Shown piece by piece: positions 28,313 to 37,275 of a stretch of 64,000 nt of DNA. The position numbers were made by a program, and so were the translations under genes. Within the stretch, counting starts at the first letter, position 1; each line of letters opens with the position of its first letter. The DNA comes from Companilactobacillus farciminis KCTC 3681 = DSM 20184 (lineage in GTDB: Bacteria > Bacillota > Bacilli > Lactobacillales > Lactobacillaceae), in NCBI RefSeq assembly GCF_002706745.1, contig NZ_CP017702.1, positions 1,488,001 to 1,552,000 of the forward strand, written 5' to 3'. The notes beneath the pieces are model-generated. The model saw only the letters and a list, made by a program, of their open reading frames with translations, did no database searches and was not told where the DNA came from.

Positions 28313-28768
28313 CTATTGGTTCAATAGTATCTTTAACCAGGCGGGCAAAACTTCGGCTAATTGTTGATAGGTTCGATCAAATTTATGATCATACCAAGGA
28401 TCTTCAATTACTTTAGTTTGTCCAAGAGCTTCATAAGCTAAGTGAATTTTATTTCGATCAGCAGCTGGTGCCATATTTTGCAAATTGACAATATTCTGTT
28501 GATCCATTCCAATTATTACGTCGGCCTCATCGAAATCCTGTCGGGTGATCTGTTGAGCACGATGGTGGATAATTGGAATTTTTTTGTCTTTTAGTTCGGC
28601 AATTGCACCAGGATGTGGTGGGTTGCCAATTTCATAAGTGGATGTCGAACGAGAAGCGACCGTTATTTGGTCTGACAAACCTTCTTGCTCGATTAAGTTC
28701 TGCATCATCATCTCTGCCATTGGTGAACGACAAATGTTACCTAAACAAACAAAAATGATTTTCTTCAT
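28313..28768 (-). CDS. Low-molecular-weight protein tyrosine phosphatase
   Basis: 151 aa, the usual length. The active-site loop CLGNICRS is at residues 8-15 (Cys8, Arg14) and the general-acid segment EDPWYD lies near residue 120. It dephosphorylates phosphotyrosine proteins and in Gram-positive bacteria often acts with exopolysaccharide tyrosine kinases, none of which are in this window. It starts directly after the stop of the HTH gene upstream, so the two are cotranscribed. Confidence 0.93.
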   Translation of the reverse strand: MKKIIFVCLGNICRSPMAEMMMQNLIEQEGLSDQITVASRSTSTYEIGNPPHPGAIAELKDKKIPIIHHRAQQITRQDFDEADVIIGMDQQNIVNLQNMAPAADRNKIHLAYEALGQTKVIEDPWYDHKFDRTYQQLAEVLPAWLKILLNQ

Positions 28769-29059
28769 TTAAATCAATCCCAATCTCTTTTTAACTTCTT
28801 CTAATTGAGCTTCCAAAACTGGATCTTTACGACTCAAAACATCTAGCGCACTTGCTTGTGGTGTTGAAGTCTTGTTTGTCTTTTTAGTAGCCTTCTTGGC
28901 AGTTACTTTTTTAGCAGTAGATTTTTTATTGTACTTTCTAACCCAAGCGGCAACTTGTTGATATGAAATTTGATACTTTTCACCTGTAGCTTTGTAATTG
29001 TTGTCATGCTCAATCGCATATTGCGCAATTTCTTTTTGTTGACTCTCATTGTAATTCAT
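28769..29059 (-). CDS. Small HTH protein, transposase-OrfA-like
   Basis: 96 aa. Residues 1-42 form a helix-turn-helix of the kind found in IS3-family OrfA proteins (YKATGEKYQISYQQVAAWVR). A Lys/Thr/Ala-rich linker and a short C-terminal helix (LEEVKKRLGLI) follow. No transposase catalytic gene or terminal inverted repeats are visible, so I read it as a domesticated small DNA-binding protein. It directly precedes the phosphatase with no intervening bases. Function unknown. Confidence 0.75.
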   Translation of the reverse strand: MNYNESQQKEIAQYAIEHDNNYKATGEKYQISYQQVAAWVRKYNKKSTAKKVTAKKATKKTNKTSTPQASALDVLSRKDPVLEAQLEEVKKRLGLI

Positions 29060-29163
29060 ACTAAAAACTCCTAAACGGCTTATTACAAAAAATTATACCA
29101 TACAAAATAACTCTATTATTGATGTAACAAAGTTTTAACAGTCGATTTTCCTAAAAAAAAGCA

Positions 29164-29274
29164 CAAAAAAAATGGTAGCTCAGGGAGGAACCACCATTAA
29201 ATTGACAATAGTTTTTAACCAATTATTATCATGAAATTATCAAGAAAGAGGAAATGTAGGATTTATCTCCTCTT
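29164..29274 (-). ncRNA. Candidate small RNA with CUCCCU terminator loop
   Basis: Read on the minus strand, a TATATT box at 29280-29285 would start transcription near 29274, the first base of an AAGAGGA/TCCTCTT hairpin. The candidate ends about 110 bases later in a terminator whose 11-bp stem (29171-29198, two G-U pairs) closes a CUCCCU hexaloop and is followed by U6. The -35 box is weak. The loop is complementary to a Shine-Dalgarno sequence (AGGGAG). Architecture is seen; existence of the RNA is inferred. Confidence 0.35.
29165..29198 (-). terminator. Terminator hairpin with CUCCCU loop
   Basis: AATGGTGGTTC pairs with GAGCTACCATT on the minus strand (two G-U pairs), followed by U6. On the plus strand the same positions are mismatched, so it works toward the minus direction. 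Confidence 0.7.
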
Positions 29275-29349
29275 CACTTAATATACTAACACACTCATTT
29301 TTAAAAACAGCTAATTTCAAAAAGTCGCCATATTTTTATAAATAGTGTT

Positions 29350-29386
29350 AAAAAAAAGACAGAAAGCCCACTAGAATGGCTTTCTG
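29350..29386 (-). terminator. Rho-independent terminator, minus direction
   Basis: CAGAAAGCC and GGCTTTCTG form a 9-bp stem followed by TCTTTTTTTT on the minus strand. It may end the transcript of the frameshifted LysR gene or of a small RNA starting in the gap. Confidence 0.75.
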
Positions 29387-29656
29387 ACAGTAAAATGGAT
29401 TTATTTAAACATATACTATCCCACAAAATTTAATCCATTTTATTTTGATAAAGTGATAAAAATGTAATGAAAGCATAATAAAACAGCTATATTGATGAGA
29501 TATAAATTTCTTATTATATTGCATTACTATCACAGTGTCGACAATTAGATAGTTATAAAAACTATCTAAGGATTAATCCACCAATACCAATTGGTAAATA
29601 CATTGTACCCTTATTGGACTATACCTGTATACCATAATTTTTTTATATTCATTTAT

Positions 29657-30525
29657 CTATATATTTTTGAAAATGTGCATCAACTGCGCTAAAGTCTCAT
29701 TTCCAATCATATTGTGACGATAAACAAATAAGATATAAAACGGTGGCAATTGAATTTCGGGTAGTTTTATTTCTTGAATACCTGAAACCCTTGAATAGCC
29801 GTCTCTGTCACAAAACTAATCCCTTTGTTCTCCTTGACCAAGCTGAGCATCAACTGATAATCCGAAGTTTGAAACAAGGTATGTGGCGTGACATTGTAAC
29901 GTTCAATCATTCTTTGCAAAACCAAATTGTGAACAGAACCTTCATTTAATGAGATGAAATCTTCCGCAAATAAATCTTCAATTGTTTTAATCTTTGAAAC
30001 ATCCCGATCTGCGGCAGCGATAAATTTAAAATGATGCTCTTTAATCAATTGATAGTCCAAATGATTTTCTTGTGGCAAAATTGTCGTTCCTAATAAGGAA
30101 AGATCAATTTCGCCATTTTTTAATTTGTCCAATAATTCTCCTGAACCATCGGCTATTGGAATAATTGAATTGAGTAAGTCAGCATCTCGTAAACGGTCAA
30201 AAACTTTAGGAATGACGTAATTTGTAATAATTGGTGGCCAGCCCATCATGATTTTTTCACGTTTAATTCGCTCCATGTCGTCACTGATCAAATCATTTTC
30301 CAAAAGAATTCGATCGATATGCATTAACAATTGGCGTCCGGCATAAGTCAGTGACAGAGAATTAGCAAAACTTTTTCGCTTAATTAGAGAAAGTCCGTAC
30401 GTATCCTCTAGCCTTTTTAAGGAATAAGTGATGGTTGGTTGACTGACACCAAAGAAATTAGCCGTATCAGAAAAGTTTTTTAATTCAGATAATTTTTTGA
30501 AATATTGATAATCTTTTAAGTTCAT
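29657..30525 (-). pseudogene. mleR: MleR-like LysR regulator with 3' frameshift
   Basis: LysR-type regulator divergent from the malolactic genes. The intact frame (29767-30525, 252 aa) has the N-terminal HTH (NFSDTANFFGVSQPTITYSL) and most of the effector domain, but stops early after AIQGFQVFKK. Starting at about 29788 in the -1 frame the sequence continues VSGIQEIKLPEIQLPPFYIL for 43 codons, with a C-terminus typical of the family, to a TAG at 29657. Restoring one base in the GGG at 29785-29790 gives 289 aa, a normal LysR length. Either the last 43 residues are lost or this is a sequencing error. The heptamer there is not a good slippery site. Confidence 0.85.
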
Positions 30526-30641
30526 TTTCCCACCTATAAATTTTATTTATCGAAGTACACATATTTGACTATATTTTTTATCATGTACTATTATACATTC
30601 GAAAGTTAATTAAAGACATTGAATATTTAATATGCCAATAA

Positions 30642-30659
30642 GGAATAAAGCTCTATTCC
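30642..30659. promoter_or_regulatory. Dyad upstream of mleS, candidate MleR site
   Basis: GGAATA and TATTCC flank a 6-base centre, a LysR-box-like dyad. It abuts the -35 position (30658-30663, CCAATA, a poor match) of a promoter whose -10 is a perfect TATAAT at 30681-30686. A weak -35 with an overlapping dyad is what one expects of LysR-dependent activation. Confidence 0.45.
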
Positions 30660-30758
30660 AATATTAATAAAATTAATTTATATAATATGATATGTACGGA
30701 GCTATTAAATATATTAATGTTTAACTGTTGAAAAAGTTAATTAGGAGGAATTTTTTTT

Positions 30759-32381
30759 ATGAAATATGAAGGTTTAGATTTACTCAATAATCATTTCTTC
30801 AATAAAGGTACTGCCTTTACTAAAGAAGAAAGAAAAGAAAACCACATCGAAGGCTTACTTCCACCATTTGTTCAAACTTTGGACCAACAAGTAGAACAAG
30901 CTTACGAAAACTATTCAAAGAAGGCTACCTTCCTTGATAAGAGAATGTACTTGATGGACTTGTTCAATGAAAATGTTACTTTGTTCTACAAATTGTTCAG
31001 TGAACATGTTAATGAATTCATGCCAGTTGTTTATGATCCAACTATCGCTGACACAATCGAAAACTACAGTCACTTCTTCTTGGACCCACAAAATGCCGTT
31101 TACCTATCAATCGATGACCAAGACGAATTAGAAGCTTCATTAAAGAATGCTACTAAGGGTCGCGACATCAAACTTATCGTTGTAACTGACGGTGAAGGTA
31201 TTCTTGGTATTGGTGACTGGGGTGTTCAAGGTGTTGACATCTCTGTTGGTAAATTGATGGTTTATACAGCCGCTGCTGGTGTTGATCCTAAGTCAGTTCT
31301 TCCAGTTGTTCTTGATGTTGGTACTAACAACAAAGAACTTCTTGCAGACGACCTCTACATGGGTAACCACCACCAACGTGTTACAGGCGACAAATATTAC
31401 GCATTCGTTGACAAATTTGTTCAAACTGCTGAAAACTTGTTCCCTGACATGTATCTTCACTTTGAAGACTTTGGTCGTAGCAACGCCGCTAATATTTTGA
31501 ACAAGTACAAAGATGACATCTTGACATTCAACGATGACATCCAAGGTACAGGTATCATCACATTAGCTGGTATCTTAGGTGCTTTGAACATTTCTAAGCA
31601 AAAACTTACTGACCAAGTTTACCTATCATTTGGTGCTGGTACTGCCGGTGCTGGTATTACTAAGAGAATCTTTGACGCTATGGTTGAAGAAGGACTTTCT
31701 GAAGAAGAAGCTAAGAAACACTTCTACCTAGTTGACAAGCAAGGTCTATTGTTCGATGACACAGAAGGCCTTACACCAGAACAAAAGCCATTCACAAGAC
31801 AACGTAGTGAATTTGCAAATGCTGACGAACTAACTAACTTGGAAGCTGTTGTTAAAGCAGTTCACCCAACAATCATGGTTGGTACATCAACACAACCTGG
31901 TACATTCACAGAACCTATCATCAAGGAAATGGCTGCTCACACAGAACGTCCAATCATCTTCCCACTTTCAAACCCTACAAAACTTGCTGAAGCAAAGGCT
32001 GAAGATCTTTTGAAGTGGACTGATGGTAAAGCTCTTATCGCTACTGGTATTCCTGTTGATCCAATCGAATACAACGGTGTTACATACAACATTGGTCAAG
32101 CTAACAACGCTTTGGTTTACCCTGGTCTTGGTCTTGGTTCATTAGCTGTTAATGCTAAAGTTCTTTCAGACGGTATGATCAACAAAGCTGCTCACTCATT
32201 GGGTGGTATCGTTGATGCTACACAACCAGGTGCTGCTGTACTTCCTCCAGTTTCAAAACTAGACAAGTTCAGTATTACTGTTGCTGAAGGTGTTGCTCAA
32301 CAAGCTATTGATGAAAAACTTACATCTGCTACTGATGCTAAGAAAGCTGTTGAAGACGCTAAGTGGGAACCTAAATATTAA
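30759..32381 (+). CDS. mleS: Malolactic enzyme
   Basis: Converts L-malate to L-lactate and CO2 with NAD and Mn, a deacidification and energy-conserving step of lactic acid bacteria. 540 aa, the expected length. The malic-enzyme N-terminal domain contains [19 protein letters not shown]. The NAD-binding domain has [10 protein letters not shown] and the metal/catalytic DDIQGTG. Malolactic and malic enzymes are close relatives; pairing with a malate permease and an MleR-type regulator favours the malolactic enzyme. Strong AGGAGGAA ribosome binding site. Codon use is that of a highly expressed gene (many GGT, GCT, CTT). Confidence 0.95.
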   Translation: MKYEGLDLLNNHFFNKGTAFTKEERKENHIEGLLPPFVQTLDQQVEQAYENYSKKATFLDKRMYLMDLFNENVTLFYKLFSEHVNEFMPVVYDPTIADTIENYSHFFLDPQNAVYLSIDDQDELEASLKNATKGRDIKLIVVTDGEGILGIGDWGVQGVDISVGKLMVYTAAAGVDPKSVLPVVLDVGTNNKELLADDLYMGNHHQRVTGDKYYAFVDKFVQTAENLFPDMYLHFEDFGRSNAANILNKYKDDILTFNDDIQGTGIITLAGILGALNISKQKLTDQVYLSFGAGTAGAGITKRIFDAMVEEGLSEEEAKKHFYLVDKQGLLFDDTEGLTPEQKPFTRQRSEFANADELTNLEAVVKAVHPTIMVGTSTQPGTFTEPIIKEMAAHTERPIIFPLSNPTKLAEAKAEDLLKWTDGKALIATGIPVDPIEYNGVTYNIGQANNALVYPGLGLGSLAVNAKVLSDGMINKAAHSLGGIVDATQPGAAVLPPVSKLDKFSITVAEGVAQQAIDEKLTSATDAKKAVEDAKWEPKY

Positions 32382-32415
32382 TATATAAATTTGTAAAATA
32401 AAGGGGAATTATTTT

Positions 32416-33378
32416 ATGGCTGCATTTATCACTTCTCTAGAGAGTGTTGCTGAAATCGTACTAGTTATCGCCTTAGGTTATTGGCTAAGAGGGTCAGGCC
32501 GTTTAGGTGATGAATTTAAGGGTAATATCTCATTCATTATTATGAAGATTGCCCTACCTGCTTCAATCTTTGTTTCTGTTCTTAAGTATTTGAACCGAGA
32601 CAAATTAGCAAGTCTTTCTGGTGGTTTGGTTTTCACCTTCGCCAGTTTCACTATTGGATACATTGTCGCATGGATCCTAACGAAAGTTTTCCGTATTAGA
32701 AAAGGCCGTCGTGGTACCTTCATTAACATGTTCGTTAATGCTAATACAATCTTCATTGGTTTACCTTTAAACATGGCTTTGTTCGGAGATAAGAGTTTAC
32801 CTTACTTCCTTATCTACTATGTTATGAATACAATTTCAACTTGGGCTGTTGGTATCTTCTTCATCTCAAGTGATGATCCAACCGTAGCAAAGGGTGAAAA
32901 GAAAGATTTCAACTGGAAGAAATTACTTCCTGCTCCACTTGTTGGTTTCTTAGTTTCATTAGTATTCTTGCTTCTAGCAATTCCTGTTCCAGAATGGATC
33001 AATAAGACCTTAGACATGGTCGGTGGTATCGTTACACCTATGTCACTTATCTACATTGGTATTATCTTGGCAGATGCCGGTTTGAAATCTATCAGATTTG
33101 ACCGTGATACAATTCTTGCCTTACTAGGTAGATTCGTCGTTGCTCCAGTTATCATGATTGGTATCATCCTTATCGGTGGTTCAATGATCGGTACTATGCC
33201 ACAACTAGAAAGTAGCTCATTCATTATTCAATCAGCTGCTCCTGGTCTTGCCGTATTGCCTATCCTAGTTGATCAATCGCACGGTGATGTCGACTACGCA
33301 ACTAACTTGGTTACTACTTCAACCGTCTTGTTCGTAATCGTTGTACCTATCTTGATGCAAGTTGCTAACTTGATCTAA
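32416..33378 (+). CDS. mleP: Malate permease, AEC family
   Basis: A 320-residue auxin-efflux-carrier-type transporter with about ten membrane helices. It is 34 bases downstream of mleS with an AAGGGGAA ribosome binding site, and a terminator follows. In related operons it exchanges malate for lactate or takes malate up electrogenically, giving the proton-motive gain of malolactic fermentation. Signature segments are NANTIFIGLPLNMALFG and SAAPGLAVLPIL. Substrate assigned from context. Confidence 0.92.
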   Translation: MAAFITSLESVAEIVLVIALGYWLRGSGRLGDEFKGNISFIIMKIALPASIFVSVLKYLNRDKLASLSGGLVFTFASFTIGYIVAWILTKVFRIRKGRRGTFINMFVNANTIFIGLPLNMALFGDKSLPYFLIYYVMNTISTWAVGIFFISSDDPTVAKGEKKDFNWKKLLPAPLVGFLVSLVFLLLAIPVPEWINKTLDMVGGIVTPMSLIYIGIILADAGLKSIRFDRDTILALLGRFVVAPVIMIGIILIGGSMIGTMPQLESSSFIIQSAAPGLAVLPILVDQSHGDVDYATNLVTTSTVLFVIVVPILMQVANLI

Positions 33379-33471
33379 TTAATCATTAATAATCCAAAAA
33401 TCAAAAATTTATTGAAAACAATTCACATTCACACATTTAAAACAAAAAATCAGATCCTCCTCTAATAAATT

Positions 33472-33512
33472 AAAAAAGTCGTCAAACATTCTGCGGTTTG
33501 GCGGCTTTTTTT
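33472..33512 (+). terminator. Terminator of the mleS-mleP operon
   Basis: GTCGTCAAAC pairs with GTTTGGCGGC on the plus strand (two G-U pairs), followed by seven T. Confidence 0.85.
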
Positions 33513-33524
33513 GTGTACTTATTA

Positions 33525-33857
33525 TTATTTTGTTGGTGCAATCAAATCAATCAAACGGTTGACTAATTGAGTCACACGGTTAGCATCATTGGCAATTACA
33601 TCGACGCCACGATTGTTGATCATAGTATGTGTTACTTGTAGAAGACCAATTGAGTCAGAATCATCGTTAAATTTAGCAATCGGCAAAGTTACATTGTGGT
33701 CATACATAGGAACATTACCGGCTTCAACTTTCACGATTTTAGCTCCTTCAGGCATACTGAGAATATAACTTTTGATTCGTTTAAGACTGAAATTGTCTTG
33801 ATAAAACCCATAAATAACTTCCAATTCACTGATAATAAACTTTATTTCATTATTCAT
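33525..33857 (-). CDS. Hypothetical protein, 110 aa
   Basis: Short soluble protein beginning MNNEIKFIISELEVIYGFY, preceded by AAAGGTGA. It contains no cysteine pairs, signal peptide or membrane segment. Predicted helices at both ends flank a strand-rich middle (AKIVKVEAGNVPMYDHNVTL). No family recognised. An upstream in-frame start at 33896 would abut the DUF3923 gene but lacks a ribosome binding site. Confidence 0.6.
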   Translation of the reverse strand: MNNEIKFIISELEVIYGFYQDNFSLKRIKSYILSMPEGAKIVKVEAGNVPMYDHNVTLPIAKFNDDSDSIGLLQVTHTMINNRGVDVIANDANRVTQLVNRLIDLIAPTK

Positions 33858-33896
33858 TTTATTCACCTTTACAAAAAATAATTTCTCATTAAACAA

Positions 33897-34106
33897 TCAC
33901 TTAGCCCGTTTCTTCATTACAATAAAAATAATTGATTGACACACTGCTATCAAAATAGCAAAAGCCAATAAAACTAATAAGCTAATAGACTTTGCGTAAC
34001 CATTTTGAACCACGCCCGCACCATCGACTTTGCGAACCATGATCCATAAAACGCCGATAACAAACATCACCAACCAAAAGAAATTAAATTTCCACCAAGT
34101 TTTCAT
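33897..34106 (-). CDS. DUF3923-like membrane protein
   Basis: 69 residues with two membrane segments (about 6-25 and 40-63) separated by the conserved-looking VRKVDGAGVVQNGYAKSISL. This matches my recollection of the DUF3923 family of low-GC Gram-positive bacteria, function unknown. It lies 39 bases upstream of the 110-aa gene on the same strand. Confidence 0.72.
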   Translation of the reverse strand: MKTWWKFNFFWLVMFVIGVLWIMVRKVDGAGVVQNGYAKSISLLVLLAFAILIAVCQSIIFIVMKKRAK

Positions 34107-34213
34107 AAAAACACTTCCCTCTCAAAAAGAAGTTCATGTGTTAAGTATCACGCAAATGACCTTAAATTGACAAGTGATATTTCTTAAACAAATAGATTTA
34201 TACAACTCAACAA

Positions 34214-34272
34214 TAAAAACGCTCTATCAACGATAAAGTACTGTAACTTTATTCATCAATTGAGCGCTTTTT
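34214..34272 (-). terminator. Terminator of the small secreted protein gene
   Basis: CGCTC/GAGCG closes a long structure with an inner ATAAAGT/ACTTTAT stem; U-rich sequence follows on the minus strand. Confidence 0.6.
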
Positions 34273-34643
34273 TAGTTTTGATAAGTTGGTAATTCTTGGC
34301 CTAATTCTTTCATTCTGTCAGTATTTACTACCTCAACTCTAGTGTCTTTGAGATAACGATTCTTACCTATTTTCCACCACTGTTGTCCCTTGATAGTTAC
34401 TTGACTAGCCTTCCAGAAATTAATTTCAGATTCGTTGTGAAGTTTAACAAACTCAGAAGTCTTAGACATCTTCTTTTTCTTCAACTTGTAAACTCGATAT
34501 TTATTCGAATCTGATTTACTTGATGCTGAAATACAAATAGTTTGTTCACCCTCATAAGTCTTCGATGATGCGTTAACCGTTTCAACATTAGTTACAGAAA
34601 CTAACATCAAACTCATAAATAATAGGGCTAATACTTTTTTCAT
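34272..34643 (-). CDS. Small secreted protein, SLAP/GW-like domain
   Basis: 123 aa starting MKKVLALLFMSLMLVSVTNV, a signal peptide with likely cleavage near VNA-SSK. The mature part of about 95 residues is lysine-rich. It includes FWKASQVTIKGQQWWKIGKN followed by RYLKDTRVEVV, reminiscent of the wall-binding SLAP/SH3-like domains in the surface protein at 16.7 kb. The third ATG of the open frame is used because AAAGGCGG lies 5 bases upstream. Own terminator. Function unknown; wall association likely. Confidence 0.7.
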   Translation of the reverse strand: MKKVLALLFMSLMLVSVTNVETVNASSKTYEGEQTICISASSKSDSNKYRVYKLKKKKMSKTSEFVKLHNESEINFWKASQVTIKGQQWWKIGKNRYLKDTRVEVVNTDRMKELGQELPTYQN

Positions 34644-34771
34644 CATATCCGCCTTTCTATTCTCAGTTTTTAATTCATCATACAATTATTATTATGACAT
34701 CTTTTACAATTATTTGCCAATGACGAAAAAAACCGAGTACCCTATCCGCAGATGATAGAATACTCAGCTTT

Positions 34772-35911
34772 TTATTTTGTATTTTTGATTAAACGGGCGA
34801 TGTTCTCTGATACTTGTTGAAGGTTTTTATCAGTATCAGCAATGGCTTTGGATAAATCTTCTACCCCCGGAACACAGGTGAAGATAGCGTCAATACCCAA
34901 AGGATATAACTCAGAAATCTTTTCGCCGACGGAACCAGCGATGGCAATTACTGTCGCATTGGGATTGACGGCCTTAGTAGCCTTGGCAACCCCAATGGGA
35001 GTCTTGCCGAATTTAGTCTGAAAATCAATCTGACCTTCGCCAGTTATAACGACGTCAGCATCTTGTACAATATCTTTTAAGCCGGTATAGTCAACGACAA
35101 TGTCGACCCCTGAACGCATTTGTGAATTAGTAAAGGCTAAAAGTCCTGCTCCCAATCCACCAGCAGCACCGGCACCAGGTGTTTGTTCTAAATCTTTTCC
35201 TAGATCACGTTTTAAAACATCGGCATAATGCGATAAAGCTTCATCTAGGAAGTCAACCATTTCCGGATTAGCACCTTTTTGTGGTCCGAAGACGTGACTG
35301 GCACCATTCTCACCAGTTAAAGGATTAGTAACATCAGAAGCAATGACGACCTTAACATCCTTTAATTCTGGCAACATCTCGGAAATGTCAATATGGTCGA
35401 GTTTTTTAAGCATGGCACCACCATATTGCAATTCTTCACCTTTATCATCTAACAAATGAGCACCTAAGGCTTGGGCCATTCCGGCACCACCATCATTTGT
35501 GGCAGAACCGCCGATTCCAATAATGATAGTCTTAGCACCCTTTTGAATAGCTGATTTGATCAATTCACCAGTTCCAAAAGTTGTCGTAACGTAAGGATTT
35601 TGGGTAAATTGATTGATAAATTGAATCCCACTAGCTTGAGCCATTTCGATAACGGCAACTTGACCATCATCGATTAGACCGTATTGAGCTTGGGTTTTGT
35701 TACCTAACGGATTAACTACTGTTTCAGTGACCATTTGGCCATTTCTTGCATCAACTAATGATTGAACCGTTCCTTCACCACCATCAGCCATTGGTACATT
35801 GACGAATTCGGCATCAGGATAAACTTTGGCAAAGCCCTTTTTCATTGATTGAGCAACTTGTTTGGCAGTTAACGAGTTCTTATATGAATCTGGAGCTAAT
35901 ACTATTTTCAT
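34772..35911 (-). CDS. garK: Glycerate kinase
   Basis: A 379-residue glycerate kinase of the GarK/GlxK family, which phosphorylates D-glycerate to 2- or 3-phosphoglycerate. Family segments are LAPDSYKNSLTA at the N-terminus, PMADGGEGTV near residue 40 and GIGGSATNDGGAGMAQALG near residue 130. GAGAAGGLGAGLLAF lies near residue 250 and VITGEGQIDFQTKFGK near residue 288. It lies 11 bases after the permease gene, forming an uptake-and-activation operon, with a CdaR-type regulator divergent. Confidence 0.94.
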   Translation of the reverse strand: MKIVLAPDSYKNSLTAKQVAQSMKKGFAKVYPDAEFVNVPMADGGEGTVQSLVDARNGQMVTETVVNPLGNKTQAQYGLIDDGQVAVIEMAQASGIQFINQFTQNPYVTTTFGTGELIKSAIQKGAKTIIIGIGGSATNDGGAGMAQALGAHLLDDKGEELQYGGAMLKKLDHIDISEMLPELKDVKVVIASDVTNPLTGENGASHVFGPQKGANPEMVDFLDEALSHYADVLKRDLGKDLEQTPGAGAAGGLGAGLLAFTNSQMRSGVDIVVDYTGLKDIVQDADVVITGEGQIDFQTKFGKTPIGVAKATKAVNPNATVIAIAGSVGEKISELYPLGIDAIFTCVPGVEDLSKAIADTDKNLQQVSENIARLIKNTK

Positions 35912-35922
35912 CTATCTCACCT

Positions 35923-37206
35923 CTAAAACAAATTTCCATACATCAATGTTGCGACAATTGTCATTGAAAGTCCAACTAACATTTCCCACAAAACAACACT
36001 CATTCTTTCCTTAAAGTGCATTTGTACTGCTTGAGCTGTAACGTGGAAATAATTACCATGTGGCAATTGATCGATTACTGTGGCACCAGTGTGGACCATT
36101 GCGGCTGCACCAGTTCCAGAAATTCCAAATGACATAATCGACTTGGCAAATGAATTTGAAGCTAAGATAACACCAGTTGAAGTTGAAGCCGTAGCTGCGG
36201 CCATCAAAATACCAGCGATTGGAGCTAAGAAAGTACCAGAAATTCCAGTTGTTTGAACGATTTCGACAACTTTTTGTGGCAAGTTTGATGCTGAAACCAA
36301 CCCAGCAATCGCACCAGCACCAATCAAAATCATTACGACATCAGTCATTCTAGCTAATCCTTTAGCCATGTATTGCAAGAACTTCTTACTTTGACCCATG
36401 GCTAAAGTTCCAATCAAACCAGCTATCGGTAAAATATACATCGCATCAAGATTGAATGAAGCTAACGCCTTGATACCAAAAATATCTCCTACTGGGGTGA
36501 TCAAAAGCAACACTACCGCTACCAAAGGTGTGACGATAGCAGCTTTTAAACTTGGTAAATCGTCTTGTTGCTTCGACTCAAATTTTTGATCATCTGGTAC
36601 AAAAGAACCACGATGCTTAATTAAAGTTGCCAACAAAACTGTTACGATCAAACCAACGACTGCTGGAACAAAATCAGCAATCATTACTTGTGATAAATCG
36701 ACATTAAATCCTTTAGCAGCCGCAATTGTATTGGGATTAGGCGAAATAACGTTACCCGCCTTACCTCCACCAGACAGAGCCACTAATAATGAAAGCTTGC
36801 TGTAATGCATCTTTTGACCGACCTCTAGTGCAATCGGTGCTACGATTAAAACTGCCACCGGAATAAAAATTCCCACGCCAGTCAAAGCCATTGTAGAAAG
36901 TGCCAATGCTAAAATTGCTAACTTATCGCTAAAATGGTTCACGATATTAGAAGCAATTACGTTAGCTGCACCAGATTCCATCATGACACCAGCTAAGACT
37001 CCGGCTGCGATTACTCGAATAATCGTCCCCATGACACCGGAACTACCTTTGACAATCGTATCAGTCGTTTGTGTCAGAGACATCCCACCGACTAAACATC
37101 CTACGATTGCACCAAAGATCAAAGCGTAAACTGGATTAACTCTAAATAAAATCAAGCCAATCGCTAAAAGCAACCCCAAAAGTGCTGCCCACCATGCAAT
37201 AACCAT
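35923..37206 (-). CDS. GntP-family permease, probably glycerate
   Basis: About 427 aa with some twelve hydrophobic segments and the GntP-type motif LSGGGKAGNVISPNPNTIAA. GntP transporters carry gluconate and related hydroxy acids. The downstream glycerate kinase suggests glycerate as the substrate. The ATG at 37204-37206 (MVIAWWAALLG) has GAGAGG 13 bases upstream, a long spacing. An upstream TTG has no binding site, so the start is not certain. Confidence 0.88.
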   Translation of the reverse strand: MVIAWWAALLGLLLAIGLILFRVNPVYALIFGAIVGCLVGGMSLTQTTDTIVKGSSGVMGTIIRVIAAGVLAGVMMESGAANVIASNIVNHFSDKLAILALALSTMALTGVGIFIPVAVLIVAPIALEVGQKMHYSKLSLLVALSGGGKAGNVISPNPNTIAAAKGFNVDLSQVMIADFVPAVVGLIVTVLLATLIKHRGSFVPDDQKFESKQQDDLPSLKAAIVTPLVAVVLLLITPVGDIFGIKALASFNLDAMYILPIAGLIGTLAMGQSKKFLQYMAKGLARMTDVVMILIGAGAIAGLVSASNLPQKVVEIVQTTGISGTFLAPIAGILMAAATASTSTGVILASNSFAKSIMSFGISGTGAAAMVHTGATVIDQLPHGNYFHVTAQAVQMHFKERMSVVLWEMLVGLSMTIVATLMYGNLF

Positions 37207-37239
37207 CCTAAATGTACATCCTCTCTCAACATCTTTAGC

Positions 37240-37263
37240 CAATTGTTAAATAATTAACAATTG
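37240..37263. promoter_or_regulatory. 10-bp inverted repeat, candidate operator
   Basis: CAATTGTTAA and TTAACAATTG are perfect arms around ATAA. The repeat lies just downstream of the predicted start of the permease-kinase transcript, where a repressor or an RNA hairpin could act. Confidence 0.5.
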
Positions 37264-37275
37264 AGCAACGTGTGT

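Larger units (their letters stand above)
29060..29656. other. Gene-free stretch with several hairpins
   Basis: About 600 bases without a credible coding frame on either strand, AT-rich. It holds two terminator-like hairpins facing the minus direction (29165-29198 and 29350-29386), an 11-bp hairpin with a 30-base loop (29391-29442), a 7-bp GA/CU hairpin (29246-29274), and a TTAGATAGTT/AACTATCTAA hairpin (29545-29569) without a T-run. It lies downstream of the frameshifted LysR gene and may contain one or two small RNAs. Confidence 0.6.

Noticed and set aside
28769..29059. An insertion-sequence remnant
   Set aside because: The HTH looks like IS3 OrfA, but there is no catalytic partner, terminal inverted repeat or target duplication, and the gene is coupled to the phosphatase.
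29171..29198. Plus-strand sequence AGGGAGGAACCACC, similar to the T-box motif AGGGUGGNACCGCG
   Set aside because: It differs from the T-box core at several positions and no specifier loop or downstream aminoacyl-tRNA or amino-acid gene follows. The element pairs properly only on the minus strand, as a terminator.
29785..29792. Programmed -1 frameshifting as the explanation of the split LysR frame
   Set aside because: The heptamer A-GGG-TTT does not allow re-pairing in both sites, and I see no compelling downstream structure. A one-base deletion is simpler.
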